Part shown: positions 16,134 to 25,803 of the stretch, in pieces
Position numbering within the stretch: position 1 is the stretch's first letter
Layout: each line of letters opens with the position of its first letter
NCBI GenBank assembly: GCA_964469565.1
Contig: CAYXZD010000005.1
Location: forward strand, 62,001-126,000
Reading direction: 5' to 3'
DNA: 64,000 nucleotides
From: GCA-2720975 sp964469565
GTDB lineage: Bacteria; Planctomycetota; UBA1135; GCA-002686595
The notes under the pieces: model-generated
Databases searched by the model: none
What the model saw: the letters and a program-made list of their open reading frames with translations, nothing else
Told to the model about the DNA's origin: nothing
Position numbers and translations under genes: made by a program

Positions 16134-17836
16134 GGTTGAGATCCCTGGTCAAGATTGAGCAGGCTCTGGATCGAGTCTTGAGCCACATGGATGCCATTCT
16201 CATCCACGCTGAGAGCCTCTAGTTGAAGATACAGATTGAAGCGCGCTAGGTTGTAGGCAATCAAAGAAGCCGTCACATTGTTTTCAGCGCGCACCATCGC
16301 AGCCTGTGCATCCAAGAGATCGCGCGTCTCCGCACGGCCTGCGGCTAGGTTCAGTTGAGAGCTCTCCACACGTCGCTTGGCGAGGGCCACAGCTCCGCGC
16401 TGGATAATCGTGCTCTGTTGTGTGTCGCGCACGTCCCTGAACACATCCCGGATTTCCGCAACCATGGCGTCCTCAGCCTGCTCCAAGGAGCGGCGGGCGG
16501 CTGCAAGAGAGATTCGCGCACTGCGCAGACTGTTGCGCTCGCTCACCCGATCGATGGGAAGGTCGAGAGCCAAGCTCACACTCCAGGCCGCGTCCTGGAA
16601 GCGGATAGCATCCAATTCCCCAGTGCCCCCGGGGGTTCCGGCCGTTCCATTCAGACCCAGATCCACGCCTATGCGCAGGGCATCCTCGGCAAGGAGGATT
16701 CGTCGCTCTGCATCTTCAACTCGGTCAACCACAGTCATGTGGTCGAGCCTGTGCGAGAGAGCGTATCGGCTCGCGAGTTCTGCATCCATCGCGTCCAATG
16801 ATGAATCCCCCTCCAGCAAGCCGGCGAATTCTGCTGGATCGAGGCGTAGGGTGACACCCACTGGCAGGCCTAGGAACAGATTGAATTGATCCTCTTGGCG
16901 AGCAAGATTAGCCTGCAGATTGATGATCCGGTTCTCCGAGCTCAGCTCATCTTGACTTGCTTGGTCCGCTTGAATATCCGATAAACGCCCTGCAGCAGCC
17001 ATTGCCTCGTTACGCTCGCGCAGACGCACGAGATCGGCATAATTTCGTTCCTCATTGGTCAACTCATCAATCGTCTGCAGCAGCCCGTAGACTCTGCGGG
17101 CAACGTCGACGGCATACGTACGTCTGAATCGCTCGTAGTCCCTCACGGCGTAGACTAGATTCCGTTCGGATTGAGTCAGCGGCTCGGTCGCAATCGCGAG
17201 CCCCGCACCGCGCATAAGGGGTTGGGTAATCGACAGACTCAGGTCAGCGCTTTCTGTCCAGGGGGCACCGGATGAGACGATGCGAAACATGTTCGCACCG
17301 AGGGAGGCGACGATACTGGCACCTGAACCCAAGAGTGTACTGAGTCCAGTGGAGGCGCTCGCATCGGCATCCAGAGGATCGTCGCCCACGCCACTGACAG
17401 TTCCGTCTGCCCTCGCAAATGGGCGCCACGAGTAGCGCCAGCGCTCCAGAGTAAGGTCTAGAGCACTTCGGTATAGACTCTCGCGCTGGCTCTGCACCTC
17501 GCGGCTGTTTTCCGCCGCGATCTCTAAGCACTCGACGAGGGTCATCAGCCTCGATTCATCCCATTCCCCGCGAAGAATCTGCTGGCGCAGACTGTCCTCG
17601 GGCGGATCCAACGTGAAAGAGGTGCTGCCGTCCACAATGGCCTCACAGCGTTGTTCTATCAGCGCATAGACTTCTTGATCCGCCTCTGCGGCATAGCTGT
17701 CAGCTGAGCGGCACGACAACCCGGCCAAGGTGATGGCACAGAAAACGCTTCCCTGCACGGCTCCAAGACGTCGCGAGCAGGAACCCTTCGATGTGGGCGC
17801 AGATTTGTGGATCAGGGGCACGATGAACTGGAACAT
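16130..17836 (-). CDS. TolC-family outer-membrane efflux protein
   Basis: 568-aa outer-membrane factor, first gene of the exporter operon. The N-terminus has a signal-like segment (VFCAITLAGLSCRSADSYAAEA); the AGLSC could be a weak lipobox, as in NodT-type channels, but AYA-like signal peptidase I cleavage is also possible. Two repeats of the OEP domain follow with long amphipathic helices, including LNLAAGRAETRDLLDAQAAM in the second, a typical TolC signature, and LIAYNLARFNLYLQLEAL near the end. The start is approximate: 35 residues precede the hydrophobic core. Its stop overlaps the adaptor start by 4 bp. Confidence 0.9.
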   Translation of the reverse strand: MFQFIVPLIHKSAPTSKGSCSRRLGAVQGSVFCAITLAGLSCRSADSYAAEADQEVYALIEQRCEAIVDGSTSFTLDPPEDSLRQQILRGEWDESRLMTLVECLEIAAENSREVQSQRESLYRSALDLTLERWRYSWRPFARADGTVSGVGDDPLDADASASTGLSTLLGSGASIVASLGANMFRIVSSGAPWTESADLSLSITQPLMRGAGLAIATEPLTQSERNLVYAVRDYERFRRTYAVDVARRVYGLLQTIDELTNEERNYADLVRLRERNEAMAAAGRLSDIQADQASQDELSSENRIINLQANLARQEDQFNLFLGLPVGVTLRLDPAEFAGLLEGDSSLDAMDAELASRYALSHRLDHMTVVDRVEDAERRILLAEDALRIGVDLGLNGTAGTPGGTGELDAIRFQDAAWSVSLALDLPIDRVSERNSLRSARISLAAARRSLEQAEDAMVAEIRDVFRDVRDTQQSTIIQRGAVALAKRRVESSQLNLAAGRAETRDLLDAQAAMVRAENNVTASLIAYNLARFNLYLQLEALSVDENGIHVAQDSIQSLLNLDQGSQP

Positions 17837-18045
17837 CCCCGGGAGGGGTGCAGGGAAGGTAGATTGGGGAACCTGTCCGCAGCGTGGCGGAACATGGGGG
17901 GATTTTACCCCGGAATCTTACGCTACCGTAGGCGTTCCAAGCCCGGCCATAGCCTCACGGGTAAAGGATACGTCTAACCCGGAGCCTTGGTGGCGACTGC
18001 CCATCCTGTGGCCATCGCTACGCACCAGGCCGATGGCCGTAAGAG

Positions 18046-18864
18046 TTACCGTACGCCCCACTCTGTCAACAAGGCCGCGTAGGTGGCGGGGTCTACCCTC
18101 TCGGCTCGCCTGCCATTTGGCCACTCTCGAGCGAGGACGCTGCTGCCCTGCAATGTCCAGGACCCTAGGGGAGTCCCATTCTCTGATTGCATTCTGTAGA
18201 CGCGCTTCACTGTCCCTTCCCCTGGGTCCGCCCTGGAACTGTGCACCAGTTCGCATTCAACCTGGTGAGCTTCCACCCGCCCGCGCAGGGGCACGACCCC
18301 CTGGAATGGAGCATTTGGGTGCTCATTGCGACGCAGCAGTTCGAGGAACTCGAGCGGCATCAGCGCACCTGCAGTTCCCTGGAGATCGGTGCGTATTGCA
18401 GGGCCCCCGGCCCATGTCAGCGCCTTCAGAGACGGATCACCCTGACGGCCCTCAAGAACCCAAATGCGCCCAGTCTCCAGTCCCGGCCCCACCTCCCTCC
18501 ACACGAGCCTACGGGAATCGCCACGCCGTCGTTCCGTGACATAAACCCGGACGCCATCCATGAAACACAATTCCTGCTCATGCAGAGCTCCTCCAACCAC
18601 GGGTGTGCGTCGCAGGGACATGACTCCTACGGGCTGTGCACCATCATGGAGGGCAAAGGTCTCCTGGATTGAGCCCGCGTGGGCGCATTCAATGCCCCCA
18701 TACTCCGCGCTCACGCGATCGAGGGGGGTCGCGGCGAGTGCAGCCATCCAAAGCGTGGCTGCCCCCATCCAATTCGAGGCTCCGATACCCATACCCAGCC
18801 TATCGCCCCCCGGGCATGAATCCTTGAGCACTCCCCCCTCCAACCGCTCGATCAGCCCGCCCAC
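18046..18864 (-). CDS. Exported protein of unknown function
   Basis: Up to 272 aa. The listed start is GTG 18864. In-frame GTG 18831, with GGAGG 5 nt upstream, and ATG 18792 are equally plausible, and the signal-like segment (MGAATLWMAALAATPLDRVSA) begins only at residue 33. The mature part has three Cys, is beta-rich and contains no motif I recognise. It is the last gene of the minus-strand cluster that starts with cutA, 46 nt after the GT-C-like gene, so it may act in the same extracytoplasmic process. The 208 nt between it and the TolC gene show no feature. Confidence 0.6.
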   Translation of the reverse strand: MGGLIERLEGGVLKDSCPGGDRLGMGIGASNWMGAATLWMAALAATPLDRVSAEYGGIECAHAGSIQETFALHDGAQPVGVMSLRRTPVVGGALHEQELCFMDGVRVYVTERRRGDSRRLVWREVGPGLETGRIWVLEGRQGDPSLKALTWAGGPAIRTDLQGTAGALMPLEFLELLRRNEHPNAPFQGVVPLRGRVEAHQVECELVHSSRADPGEGTVKRVYRMQSENGTPLGSWTLQGSSVLAREWPNGRRAERVDPATYAALLTEWGVR

Positions 18865-18910
18865 CCTCCAAGAACCACTCCAGAGCTACATCAACGCCCC
18901 TAAAGCCGTC

Positions 18911-20584
18911 CTAGCAACCCCGTTCCCCTAAGCCCTTAGCACTCATCCACACACCCAAGATGACAAGGCATACTAGGATCCACAGTACCGGCCAACGTAC
19001 TCCATCGAGGCGTTGACCCAGGTCTACCCATGCCAAGTGCCCGAATCCACGCAACTGTGGGTGAGAAGGCTCGAGTGCATCGAGATCATCACGACCCCAG
19101 AGGTACTCAGGATCGAACCCTTCGCCGAGCCCCGCCACCCGCTGGCGTAGAATGCGCAAGTGCACCCAGGGGGCAGCCAATGACAGATCCCAATGGGCTG
19201 CTCCAATCCAATTCAGCGAATCCTCTGCCGGGGTGGGTGCAGGGTCCCCCGAGAATCCGGGCCCCTGTTCATTGGCTTGATTGACGAGATCCAGATGGGT
19301 CGCCGGTTGCGTCAGCACTCCCGCGACCTGAATGAGGCTGCCCAGGGCGAACAGACCTGCAACTGCAGCACGTCCAACCGCCCCACCCTGGCTCCGCCGT
19401 AAACCCAAGGCGACCGCCAACCAGAGGAAGGGCAAGGACGGCAGGAGTAGGCGAGGACCATACGTCCACCCCCCATGCCAAAGGGGGTTCGCAGCGGCGG
19501 GCAAGAGTGTCGCGAGGAATACGCCCACAAGGACGCGTTCCGTCAGACGCTCCCCTCGTCGGCGAATGCGCGCAAAGCCCACGGGAACGAGTAACACCAA
19601 CGGAGCCATCCAGATCAGCCCATGCCCAGGTGAAATCAAAAGCCCCGCAATGCCAGACAACAAGTGCCCGGGTGAAGACCAAAACGCAAAACCCGCCGGC
19701 CTCCAAGCCTGACCCATAGCCATTTGAAACACCGATCCCCCCAGTATTGTGCCGAGAAGTGGCAACACGATCGCTAGCGCCGCCTGAGAACCCGGTAGCG
19801 CCCCTTCCCTGTTGGGCCCCCAGGGGGTCTCCCGGAGTACTGCATAGCCCCGCGTCATGATGACTTCAGTGGCGGCGCACAGCACAAAAACAGCCAACAG
19901 AGTCTGAGAGCGAGTCATCACGGTCAATCCCAAGCATGAGCCGAGGGCCGCAAGTTCAAGAATGCTTGCGTACTCCAACTGAGCGAGCCGAGCCCTAATC
20001 CGCAGCAACAGATAGAATGAGAGAAACAGGAGGAACGTCGCAGTTCCATCATCGAGCCCCTCCATGGACTGGGGCCACGCAAAGGTTGAAAGCCCGTATG
20101 AGAGGGCCGCGAACCATGCGAAGGGCCTCTCCACATGCAGGCGGCGGGCAGCCAATAAGACGAGGACCGCCGTGAGTGCTGCCAAGAGGGGGCCACGCCA
20201 AATCAGGGCCAACTCTGAACCGTACGATAGTTCGTGCCCAGTCCTTTTGAATGAACGGGCATGGATGGCCGCCACGTCGGGGAATGCCCTTCCAAGGACC
20301 GAGCCCGCGGCCATCAAGGGCAGGCCCACTAAATGCTGTACCGGCCCACTGGTTTGAAACCAAGGGGCCCCAATCTCTCCCGCGTCCGCCTTCTCCACCG
20401 ACCCCACGCCCTCAGCGATGGCCTCACAGCCCGCGTGATCGGCCATGCGCCGGTCTGCACCTGCTCGGCCTGCCAATGGACTGGCCATGGTGAGCGTGAA
20501 CAAGGCCAACATCAAACTGCCCAGACCCCAAGCGAGGACTCGATCGCCTCCCCGGACGGGATCACTGGACACATAAGGACTCAT
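18911..20584 (-). CDS. GT-C-like multi-pass membrane protein (putative glycosyltransferase)
   Basis: 557-aa integral membrane protein with about 11-12 hydrophobic helices. The SPGHGLIWMAPLVLLVPVG helix and the loop NPLWHGGWTYGPRLLLPSLP are typical of bacterial GT-C/PMT-like membrane glycosyltransferases that use polyprenyl-phosphate sugars. The acidic EGLDDGTATFLLFLSFYLLLR loop is also as expected. ATG 20584 is chosen, not the longer frame from 20629, because it forms an ATGA overlap with the stop of the upstream gene (20581-20583). The family assignment rests on pattern memory; acceptor and donor are unknown. Confidence 0.72.
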   Translation of the reverse strand: MSPYVSSDPVRGGDRVLAWGLGSLMLALFTLTMASPLAGRAGADRRMADHAGCEAIAEGVGSVEKADAGEIGAPWFQTSGPVQHLVGLPLMAAGSVLGRAFPDVAAIHARSFKRTGHELSYGSELALIWRGPLLAALTAVLVLLAARRLHVERPFAWFAALSYGLSTFAWPQSMEGLDDGTATFLLFLSFYLLLRIRARLAQLEYASILELAALGSCLGLTVMTRSQTLLAVFVLCAATEVIMTRGYAVLRETPWGPNREGALPGSQAALAIVLPLLGTILGGSVFQMAMGQAWRPAGFAFWSSPGHLLSGIAGLLISPGHGLIWMAPLVLLVPVGFARIRRRGERLTERVLVGVFLATLLPAAANPLWHGGWTYGPRLLLPSLPFLWLAVALGLRRSQGGAVGRAAVAGLFALGSLIQVAGVLTQPATHLDLVNQANEQGPGFSGDPAPTPAEDSLNWIGAAHWDLSLAAPWVHLRILRQRVAGLGEGFDPEYLWGRDDLDALEPSHPQLRGFGHLAWVDLGQRLDGVRWPVLWILVCLVILGVWMSAKGLGERGC

Positions 20585-22797
20585 CGCCCAGCCCCCTGAG
20601 TAGAATCCGAATCGGGAGACCAAGCCCAAAGGGTGACCGTACCCTCCCGGTGCAATTCCTTCGCACCAAACCTCTGCAACTCATGCTCTAGTGTTCCACG
20701 AGTCACTTGACGATCATCCTCGGTCACCAGAAAGACCAGCTCACGGCCCAACATTCGCCACTCGCGTTGAATGCTCGCCACAAATCCGCCCGGCTCACCA
20801 AAGGCCTTGCGGATGGCGCGATGGCGAGGAGCCCAACGAGAACTCCTGGGAGCCAGAGCCAACCAGCGATCCACCCACAGGGGCATATTTGCATAGAGCA
20901 CGATGGGACTGGGGCGCACCGGCTCTTGCGTAGCCTCCCCCACAGCCTTGATGAGAATGGGAGCCGAATCTCGCCCTGCATAGTTCTCCCGCAACCACTT
21001 TAGGGCCGCACCCCAGTGGCGGCGTCGAGCCCCCTTGGCTGCCGCCACTTGTGCGGGAGTCGAGACCACTGTCTGTGAGAGTAACCCATCACCGGGCGCT
21101 TCCTCCAACGAAGGTACCTTGGGCACCACGTAAGGCCCGTGCTCGCTCACAGCCTGGGGTTCGAGCGCAGAGGGCAACAGTGGCCGGAGCACCACGTAAT
21201 ACTGCCTGGCGCCGCCGACCAGGAGCACGATGCCTACCAGCGTCGAAGCTACGCGGGCCGTTCCTCCCCGATCCCAAGCCTGCATGCACCCCCCCGCGGC
21301 GAGAATCCCCAAGGCCCATCCAGCAGTGCGCCCAACACTCGCCGCCCCCCACGCGGGTACATTCCAAAGCAAAGCGAGGGGGACACAAGAGAAGCACACC
21401 ATGGCGACAAACAAACTCCGGTGCTGAGCAATCGCACGGCGCTGGCCGTCAGCACGATCCTTTGTAACCGCTCCTTCAATGGACTGTGCTCCAACCGCCC
21501 AAGCTCGGTGACCCGCTTCAGCGCTCGCCGACGGTTTCGCCAGCCAACCCAAGCAAGCGCACAACAGGGGTACTCCCCCCCATAGAATCGCGCCCCCCCC
21601 ATCCATCCCCTGGCTGCCTGCTAGGACCGGTGCGCTCGCCATTCCGTACAAGCGCAGCAGGTAAAAACCAGGGAGAGCGGACAAGCACAGGATGAGAAAC
21701 GAATTCACCGCTGCACCACCGCGCACGCTCCCACAGGCAGCGGCCGTTGCCAACCAAGCCGCGAGTCCCACGGGCGGATGCAAGACGAGTGCCACGCCGT
21801 GGGCCATCCCCATCAAGCCCATCCACGGCCGCCTGCCGTGGCGCAATCCATGGCTCGCAGCCAGCCAACCTGCGAGCGCGTAGAGCATGGCGCCCGCAGC
21901 GCCATCCCCGGGTAGGAAATACAGGCCTAGGGGCCGTGCGGGAGATGCCAAAACTGAAGCCATCGTCCCGGACGGCCCATGCAAGCCCCAGCCGCAGAGC
22001 GTCCCCCAACCCAACACGCCAAACATGACGGCGAGCAATGTGCGCCGAGCCTCCTGGAAGACTGGAGCAGCCAACAGATAGACAATCAGTGGGATCAGAA
22101 ACGCCGACCACACGCTGATCCACCCCGCCACCATGGAGGGCGCTAGCTTGAGTCCCGCTCCCAGCAAACTGAGTAGCGCCGCCGAGCCGGGATGGTGAAT
22201 GAGAGGCGTGCCAGCCAGCCAAGGATTCTCTAGGGGCAATCCGCGTTGCAAACTTGCCGCTAGGCCAGACTGGAACACGGATCCTTCAGACTGCAACCGC
22301 AGGGCTGGGTTCTCGCCTAGCAACATCCAGCCCCAAAACACGGCTACTCCAATTGCCAATCCTAGGGTTGCTTTAGCCGCTCCGCCTAATGCATCGGTTG
22401 ACAAAGACCTGCCAAGACTCGCCACTTGCAGGAGGGCCAATACTCCAAACGTTGCGGGCCAAACCCAGTCTGGATCCAATGTCGCATGGCAGAGCCCCCA
22501 TGCGGCAAGTGTGACGAGCGGGGAGAGCAGGCTTGCATACACAACGACCTTGAGTAGGGACGGTTCATGGGGGGCCCAGCGCATGAGCACAGGAAAGCCC
22601 GCTCCAAAGAACAGCATCAAGGCACCGGTCCAGCGCAGAACACTAAGGTCTGCATTGCCTGCGTGGGCGAGGGCGGCGAGGCCAGAGCAGGTCGCGAGGG
22701 CCTCTGCGCACAGGGAAGCCCCTCGGGATGTGCGCCCTACACTCGGAGTCAGGGTGCCCAAACTAATCCGCCTTAGCCCGATCAGGGGTTGGAGCAT
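20581..22797 (-). CDS. Second GT-C-like polytopic membrane protein
   Basis: 738-aa protein with 12 or more hydrophobic helices. The segment GSVFQSGLAASLQRGLPLEN followed by PWLAGTPLIHHPGSAAL has the D/E-x-x-F...RG-PxxNPWLAG-x-x-x-x-HxG pattern of polytopic GT-C-like proteins. The last 140 residues form a soluble domain (ALKWLRENYAGRDSAPIL and onwards), as in many GT-C enzymes. It overlaps the upstream sulfatase-like gene by 35 nt and the downstream GT-C gene by 4 nt. No catalytic residues can be assigned with certainty. Function inferred: transfer or remodelling of an envelope glycan. Confidence 0.68.
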   Translation of the reverse strand: MLQPLIGLRRISLGTLTPSVGRTSRGASLCAEALATCSGLAALAHAGNADLSVLRWTGALMLFFGAGFPVLMRWAPHEPSLLKVVVYASLLSPLVTLAAWGLCHATLDPDWVWPATFGVLALLQVASLGRSLSTDALGGAAKATLGLAIGVAVFWGWMLLGENPALRLQSEGSVFQSGLAASLQRGLPLENPWLAGTPLIHHPGSAALLSLLGAGLKLAPSMVAGWISVWSAFLIPLIVYLLAAPVFQEARRTLLAVMFGVLGWGTLCGWGLHGPSGTMASVLASPARPLGLYFLPGDGAAGAMLYALAGWLAASHGLRHGRRPWMGLMGMAHGVALVLHPPVGLAAWLATAAACGSVRGGAAVNSFLILCLSALPGFYLLRLYGMASAPVLAGSQGMDGGGAILWGGVPLLCACLGWLAKPSASAEAGHRAWAVGAQSIEGAVTKDRADGQRRAIAQHRSLFVAMVCFSCVPLALLWNVPAWGAASVGRTAGWALGILAAGGCMQAWDRGGTARVASTLVGIVLLVGGARQYYVVLRPLLPSALEPQAVSEHGPYVVPKVPSLEEAPGDGLLSQTVVSTPAQVAAAKGARRRHWGAALKWLRENYAGRDSAPILIKAVGEATQEPVRPSPIVLYANMPLWVDRWLALAPRSSRWAPRHRAIRKAFGEPGGFVASIQREWRMLGRELVFLVTEDDRQVTRGTLEHELQRFGAKELHREGTVTLWAWSPDSDSTQGAGR

Positions 22798-24214
22798 TGC
22801 TGCGAACCCAGTCTACGATTCGCTGGCGCATGCGATCGACGATGGCGATTCGGTTCATGGATGTGTCTAGGGCCAACTGTTTGAGATTCATGACAGGGTG
22901 CAGTCGCATATGCCCTCGCCCACCCCGTAAGACCCACTCACTTGCCACTAGACGGAACTCTTCCTCGCGAATGCTGTAGAGCAACCGATCGGGGTCTAGC
23001 CCGATGACCGGGTAAACCGCCCCAAGGGATTCCTCCCTCAGAGGGCCGAGGCCTGGAAGAGGAGCTTGATGGTTATCGGCCCGTGTGGTTTCCCCCGAAT
23101 GCCCCAACCACGCGAGCACGCTGGGAGCCACGCGCTGCAAGCCCACGAGTTCATCTAGGGTGTACCGATCTGCCCGCCCGCCAGACTCTTCAAAAGCCAC
23201 CGGTTGCACCCAGGGCATACCCAGCAACCAGGCGGGCCACCGGCCTGGCCCATGAAAGAGAAGCGGCACGCCGAGCATGTCGTCCTCAAGGCCCGATACT
23301 CGGGGCCAAGCGTCCCCTACTGGAAGGCTCATCCCACGGACTCCACACACAACCAGGCCCGTCTCAGCCCAAGTCGCTGGGCTCCGGTCGTGAAACCCCT
23401 GAAAAAAAGCCGCAAGCCGCGCACTCACGACTGTGAGCTCCCCGTCATACAGGTCCTGGAAATGGCGCGCATCGGCTGGAGCGATATGAGCCCTATCCTC
23501 CGCCCAGATACCCTCCCTAAACTCCCCAGTACCCTCGGCATTTCCAACATACTCGGGGTCTGCAAACCAGCTGCAAGCGGGCTTGGGCAACTCAGAGGAC
23601 CCCGGCCATGCAGCGGCCCCCCCTTCCATGGGCAGCTGAGGCCCCTCAAGGTGAAGCCAAAGAAAGAACGGTTCGACACGCGCCGCTTCTTCAAACCCCA
23701 TGAGCCACTCCCCCGCAGCCTGTATGGCTGACTCGTCAGATGCGAAGAATCGAAGCTCGCCCAGTCCACGCTCTAAGCCGGGCGCGAGGGATGCACTTGC
23801 GCGCGAGACAAATGCGCAAGTTTCATAATCCAATGCTGACAACACTTCGGCAATCGTCCTGCTTGCAGAGTTGAGTGAATCCCCTGGAACACGGATGCCC
23901 GTCTGAAGCGGATTGGCCCCGGTCATCAATGTTGCAAGCGAAACATTCACATGGGGTGAAGGAGAGAACGCTTGAGCGTATACGGTCGATTGCTGGGCAA
24001 GTCCATCCAGCGAGAATGGCTCAGCTGGAGCACCTCGGTCGGGTCCAGTGGTCTTGCGCGGGTAGAGCATGAACGAGCAATGGTCCGCGCGCAGGCCGTC
24101 GACCGTCACCATCAGGATGTGTCGAGGAAGGGCGGGTGCGGGGACTTGCGGGCTGCACGAGGCCCACGCAAGGGCGCCGAGCAGGGTGATTCCAAGTGGC
24201 TTGCAAACAGACAT
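22763..24214 (-). CDS. Sulfatase-fold lipoprotein lacking catalytic residues (pseudoenzyme)
   Basis: 483 aa from ATG 24214, chosen because a signal peptide follows directly; the 126 residues upstream in the same frame look non-coding. Cys20 (LAWASC) may be lipidated. The alkaline-phosphatase/sulfatase fold is visible in ILMVTVDGLRADH (33-45), LATLMTGANPLQTGI (94-107), LYDGELTVVSARLAAFF (255-271) and VPLLFHGPG. However, the nucleophile motif CxPxR is replaced by VNVSL (89-93), and the metal-binding DHG is replaced by GVRG (291-294). It therefore probably binds but does not cleave an ester. It lies between an SLC13 transporter and two GT-C-like proteins. Confidence 0.78.
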   Translation of the reverse strand: MSVCKPLGITLLGALAWASCSPQVPAPALPRHILMVTVDGLRADHCSFMLYPRKTTGPDRGAPAEPFSLDGLAQQSTVYAQAFSPSPHVNVSLATLMTGANPLQTGIRVPGDSLNSASRTIAEVLSALDYETCAFVSRASASLAPGLERGLGELRFFASDESAIQAAGEWLMGFEEAARVEPFFLWLHLEGPQLPMEGGAAAWPGSSELPKPACSWFADPEYVGNAEGTGEFREGIWAEDRAHIAPADARHFQDLYDGELTVVSARLAAFFQGFHDRSPATWAETGLVVCGVRGMSLPVGDAWPRVSGLEDDMLGVPLLFHGPGRWPAWLLGMPWVQPVAFEESGGRADRYTLDELVGLQRVAPSVLAWLGHSGETTRADNHQAPLPGLGPLREESLGAVYPVIGLDPDRLLYSIREEEFRLVASEWVLRGGRGHMRLHPVMNLKQLALDTSMNRIAIVDRMRQRIVDWVRSNAPTPDRAKAD

Positions 24215-24252
24215 GGAGAAGGATTCGTGGCTCGCCACCTTACCGAGCAAGC

Positions 24253-25803
24253 CTAGAGTGCGCCAATGCCCCACAGTGGCCGTACCCACAATTGGAACAC
24301 AAGGGTGATCAAACCGACCGTCAGCAGATTGAGCCACACGCCCGCCTTGACCATGGCAGGAATCGGGATCCGGCGACTCGAAAAGACTACGGCATTGGGT
24401 GGGGTTGCGACGGGCATCATGAAGGCTGCAGAGGCTGCGAGGGTCGCTGGAAGCATGACGAGCAGGGGATCGAGGCCAGCAGCGATCCCTGCTGAGGCGA
24501 TGACGGGTAGAAGTACAGCCGTAGTGGCCGTGTTTGAAGTCACCTCCGTGAGCAGGCTCATGAAAAGTGCCACGGCAGCCACAATGACCCATGTGGAGGT
24601 CCCACGCATGAGGGGAGCTAGGCCCGCACCCAACAACTCATCTAGCCCGCTGACCTGAAACCCCTTCGCCAGACAAAAACCTCCTCCCAAAAGCAGCAGC
24701 ACTTCCCAAGGCAGCTTGACAGCAGTGCGCCAGTTCATGAGATACCGCCCCCCACCCACCGGCAGAACGAAGCAAAGCAACGCCATGCACGATGCAACGG
24801 TGGCATCGGAAATGTCATTCTTGTGCTGGGCGTACCAGACTGGATCAAGGGCCTCTGGCCCAAGGAACAACCTTGACCATCCCCGCAACTGAAGGCTACC
24901 CAGCTGTAGATCTGCCCGGGTCACCCACAGCACCGCAGTCAGCGCAAAGACCCCTGACATTATCCACTGGGGCCGAGTGATCGGCCCGAGGGCAAGCCGT
25001 TCCTCCGCCAGCAAATCTCCTCGCGAGGTGGCCTCATGTGGAATGTGATACACCCAGCGGGTGAGCACCCACCACGCGCATGGAACAAACAGGGCAACAA
25101 GGGGCCCCCATCCCAGCAGCCACTGCCCGAATCCAATTTTCATTCCATCGGGGAATCGCATTTCATACTGGCCCAAGAACTCTTGGTTGGGCGCAGTCCC
25201 CACAGGCGTCCCCATCCCGCCCACAGAGGCCGAGTAAGCCACCCCCAAAAGCAAACAAAGTCCGAAGGGCGTCGTGCGCGTAGTCTCCCCCTCGATGCGA
25301 CCGAGAACCGCCATGGCGATGGGCAACATGAGCAGGGTCGTGGCAGTATTGTTGATCCACAGGGACAAAAACGCAGAGGCCACCATGAACCCTAGCACTA
25401 GATTCCGGCGAGAGTTCCCCACGCGCGAGATGATCCAGAGCGCCATGCGCCGGTGAACGCCCCAACGCTCGAGCCCGAGGGCGATAATGAAGGCACCGAT
25501 GAACAACATGACAAGGTCGCGCATATAGACGGGCGCAACGTCACGGGCAGGCAGCACTCCTAGGAGAGGAAACAAAACTGCTGGCAGCAAGGATGTGGCA
25601 CCAATCGGGATGGCGACTGTGATCCAAAGTGTCGCGGTAAGCGCCGTTGTGGCAGCAACACTGCGCTGCAGTGGGGTCAAACCCATTCCAGGCCAAGCCA
25701 GCAGACCGAAGAACGCGATGATACCGAAGGCCAACCCCCAGCGCCGCGCCTTGGGGCTCCCCCGCTCCTCCGGGGACTCCGCCTCTAATCCTGGACGTCT
25801 CAC
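24253..25803 (-). CDS. SLC13/DASS family sodium:anion symporter
   Basis: 516-aa membrane transporter with about 12 helices. The two SNT-type ligand and sodium-binding motifs of the divalent anion:Na+ symporter family are present: SLWINNTATTLLMLPIA in the first half and TSNTATTAVLLPVIAS in the second. Substrates in this family are C4-dicarboxylates, citrate, sulfate or phosphate; the sequence alone does not decide. The adjacent sulfatase-fold gene makes sulfate tempting, but that protein looks inactive. It overlaps cutA by 4 bp and precedes the sulfatase-like gene by 38 nt. Confidence 0.9.
   Translation of the reverse strand: MRRPGLEAESPEERGSPKARRWGLAFGIIAFFGLLAWPGMGLTPLQRSVAATTALTATLWITVAIPIGATSLLPAVLFPLLGVLPARDVAPVYMRDLVMLFIGAFIIALGLERWGVHRRMALWIISRVGNSRRNLVLGFMVASAFLSLWINNTATTLLMLPIAMAVLGRIEGETTRTTPFGLCLLLGVAYSASVGGMGTPVGTAPNQEFLGQYEMRFPDGMKIGFGQWLLGWGPLVALFVPCAWWVLTRWVYHIPHEATSRGDLLAEERLALGPITRPQWIMSGVFALTAVLWVTRADLQLGSLQLRGWSRLFLGPEALDPVWYAQHKNDISDATVASCMALLCFVLPVGGGRYLMNWRTAVKLPWEVLLLLGGGFCLAKGFQVSGLDELLGAGLAPLMRGTSTWVIVAAVALFMSLLTEVTSNTATTAVLLPVIASAGIAAGLDPLLVMLPATLAASAAFMMPVATPPNAVVFSSRRIPIPAMVKAGVWLNLLTVGLITLVFQLWVRPLWGIGAL

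Noticed and set aside
24214..24592. N-terminal extension of the sulfatase-like protein
   Set aside because: 126 residues of His/Cys/Arg-rich non-family sequence overlapping the end of the SLC13 gene; the signal peptide starts at 24214.
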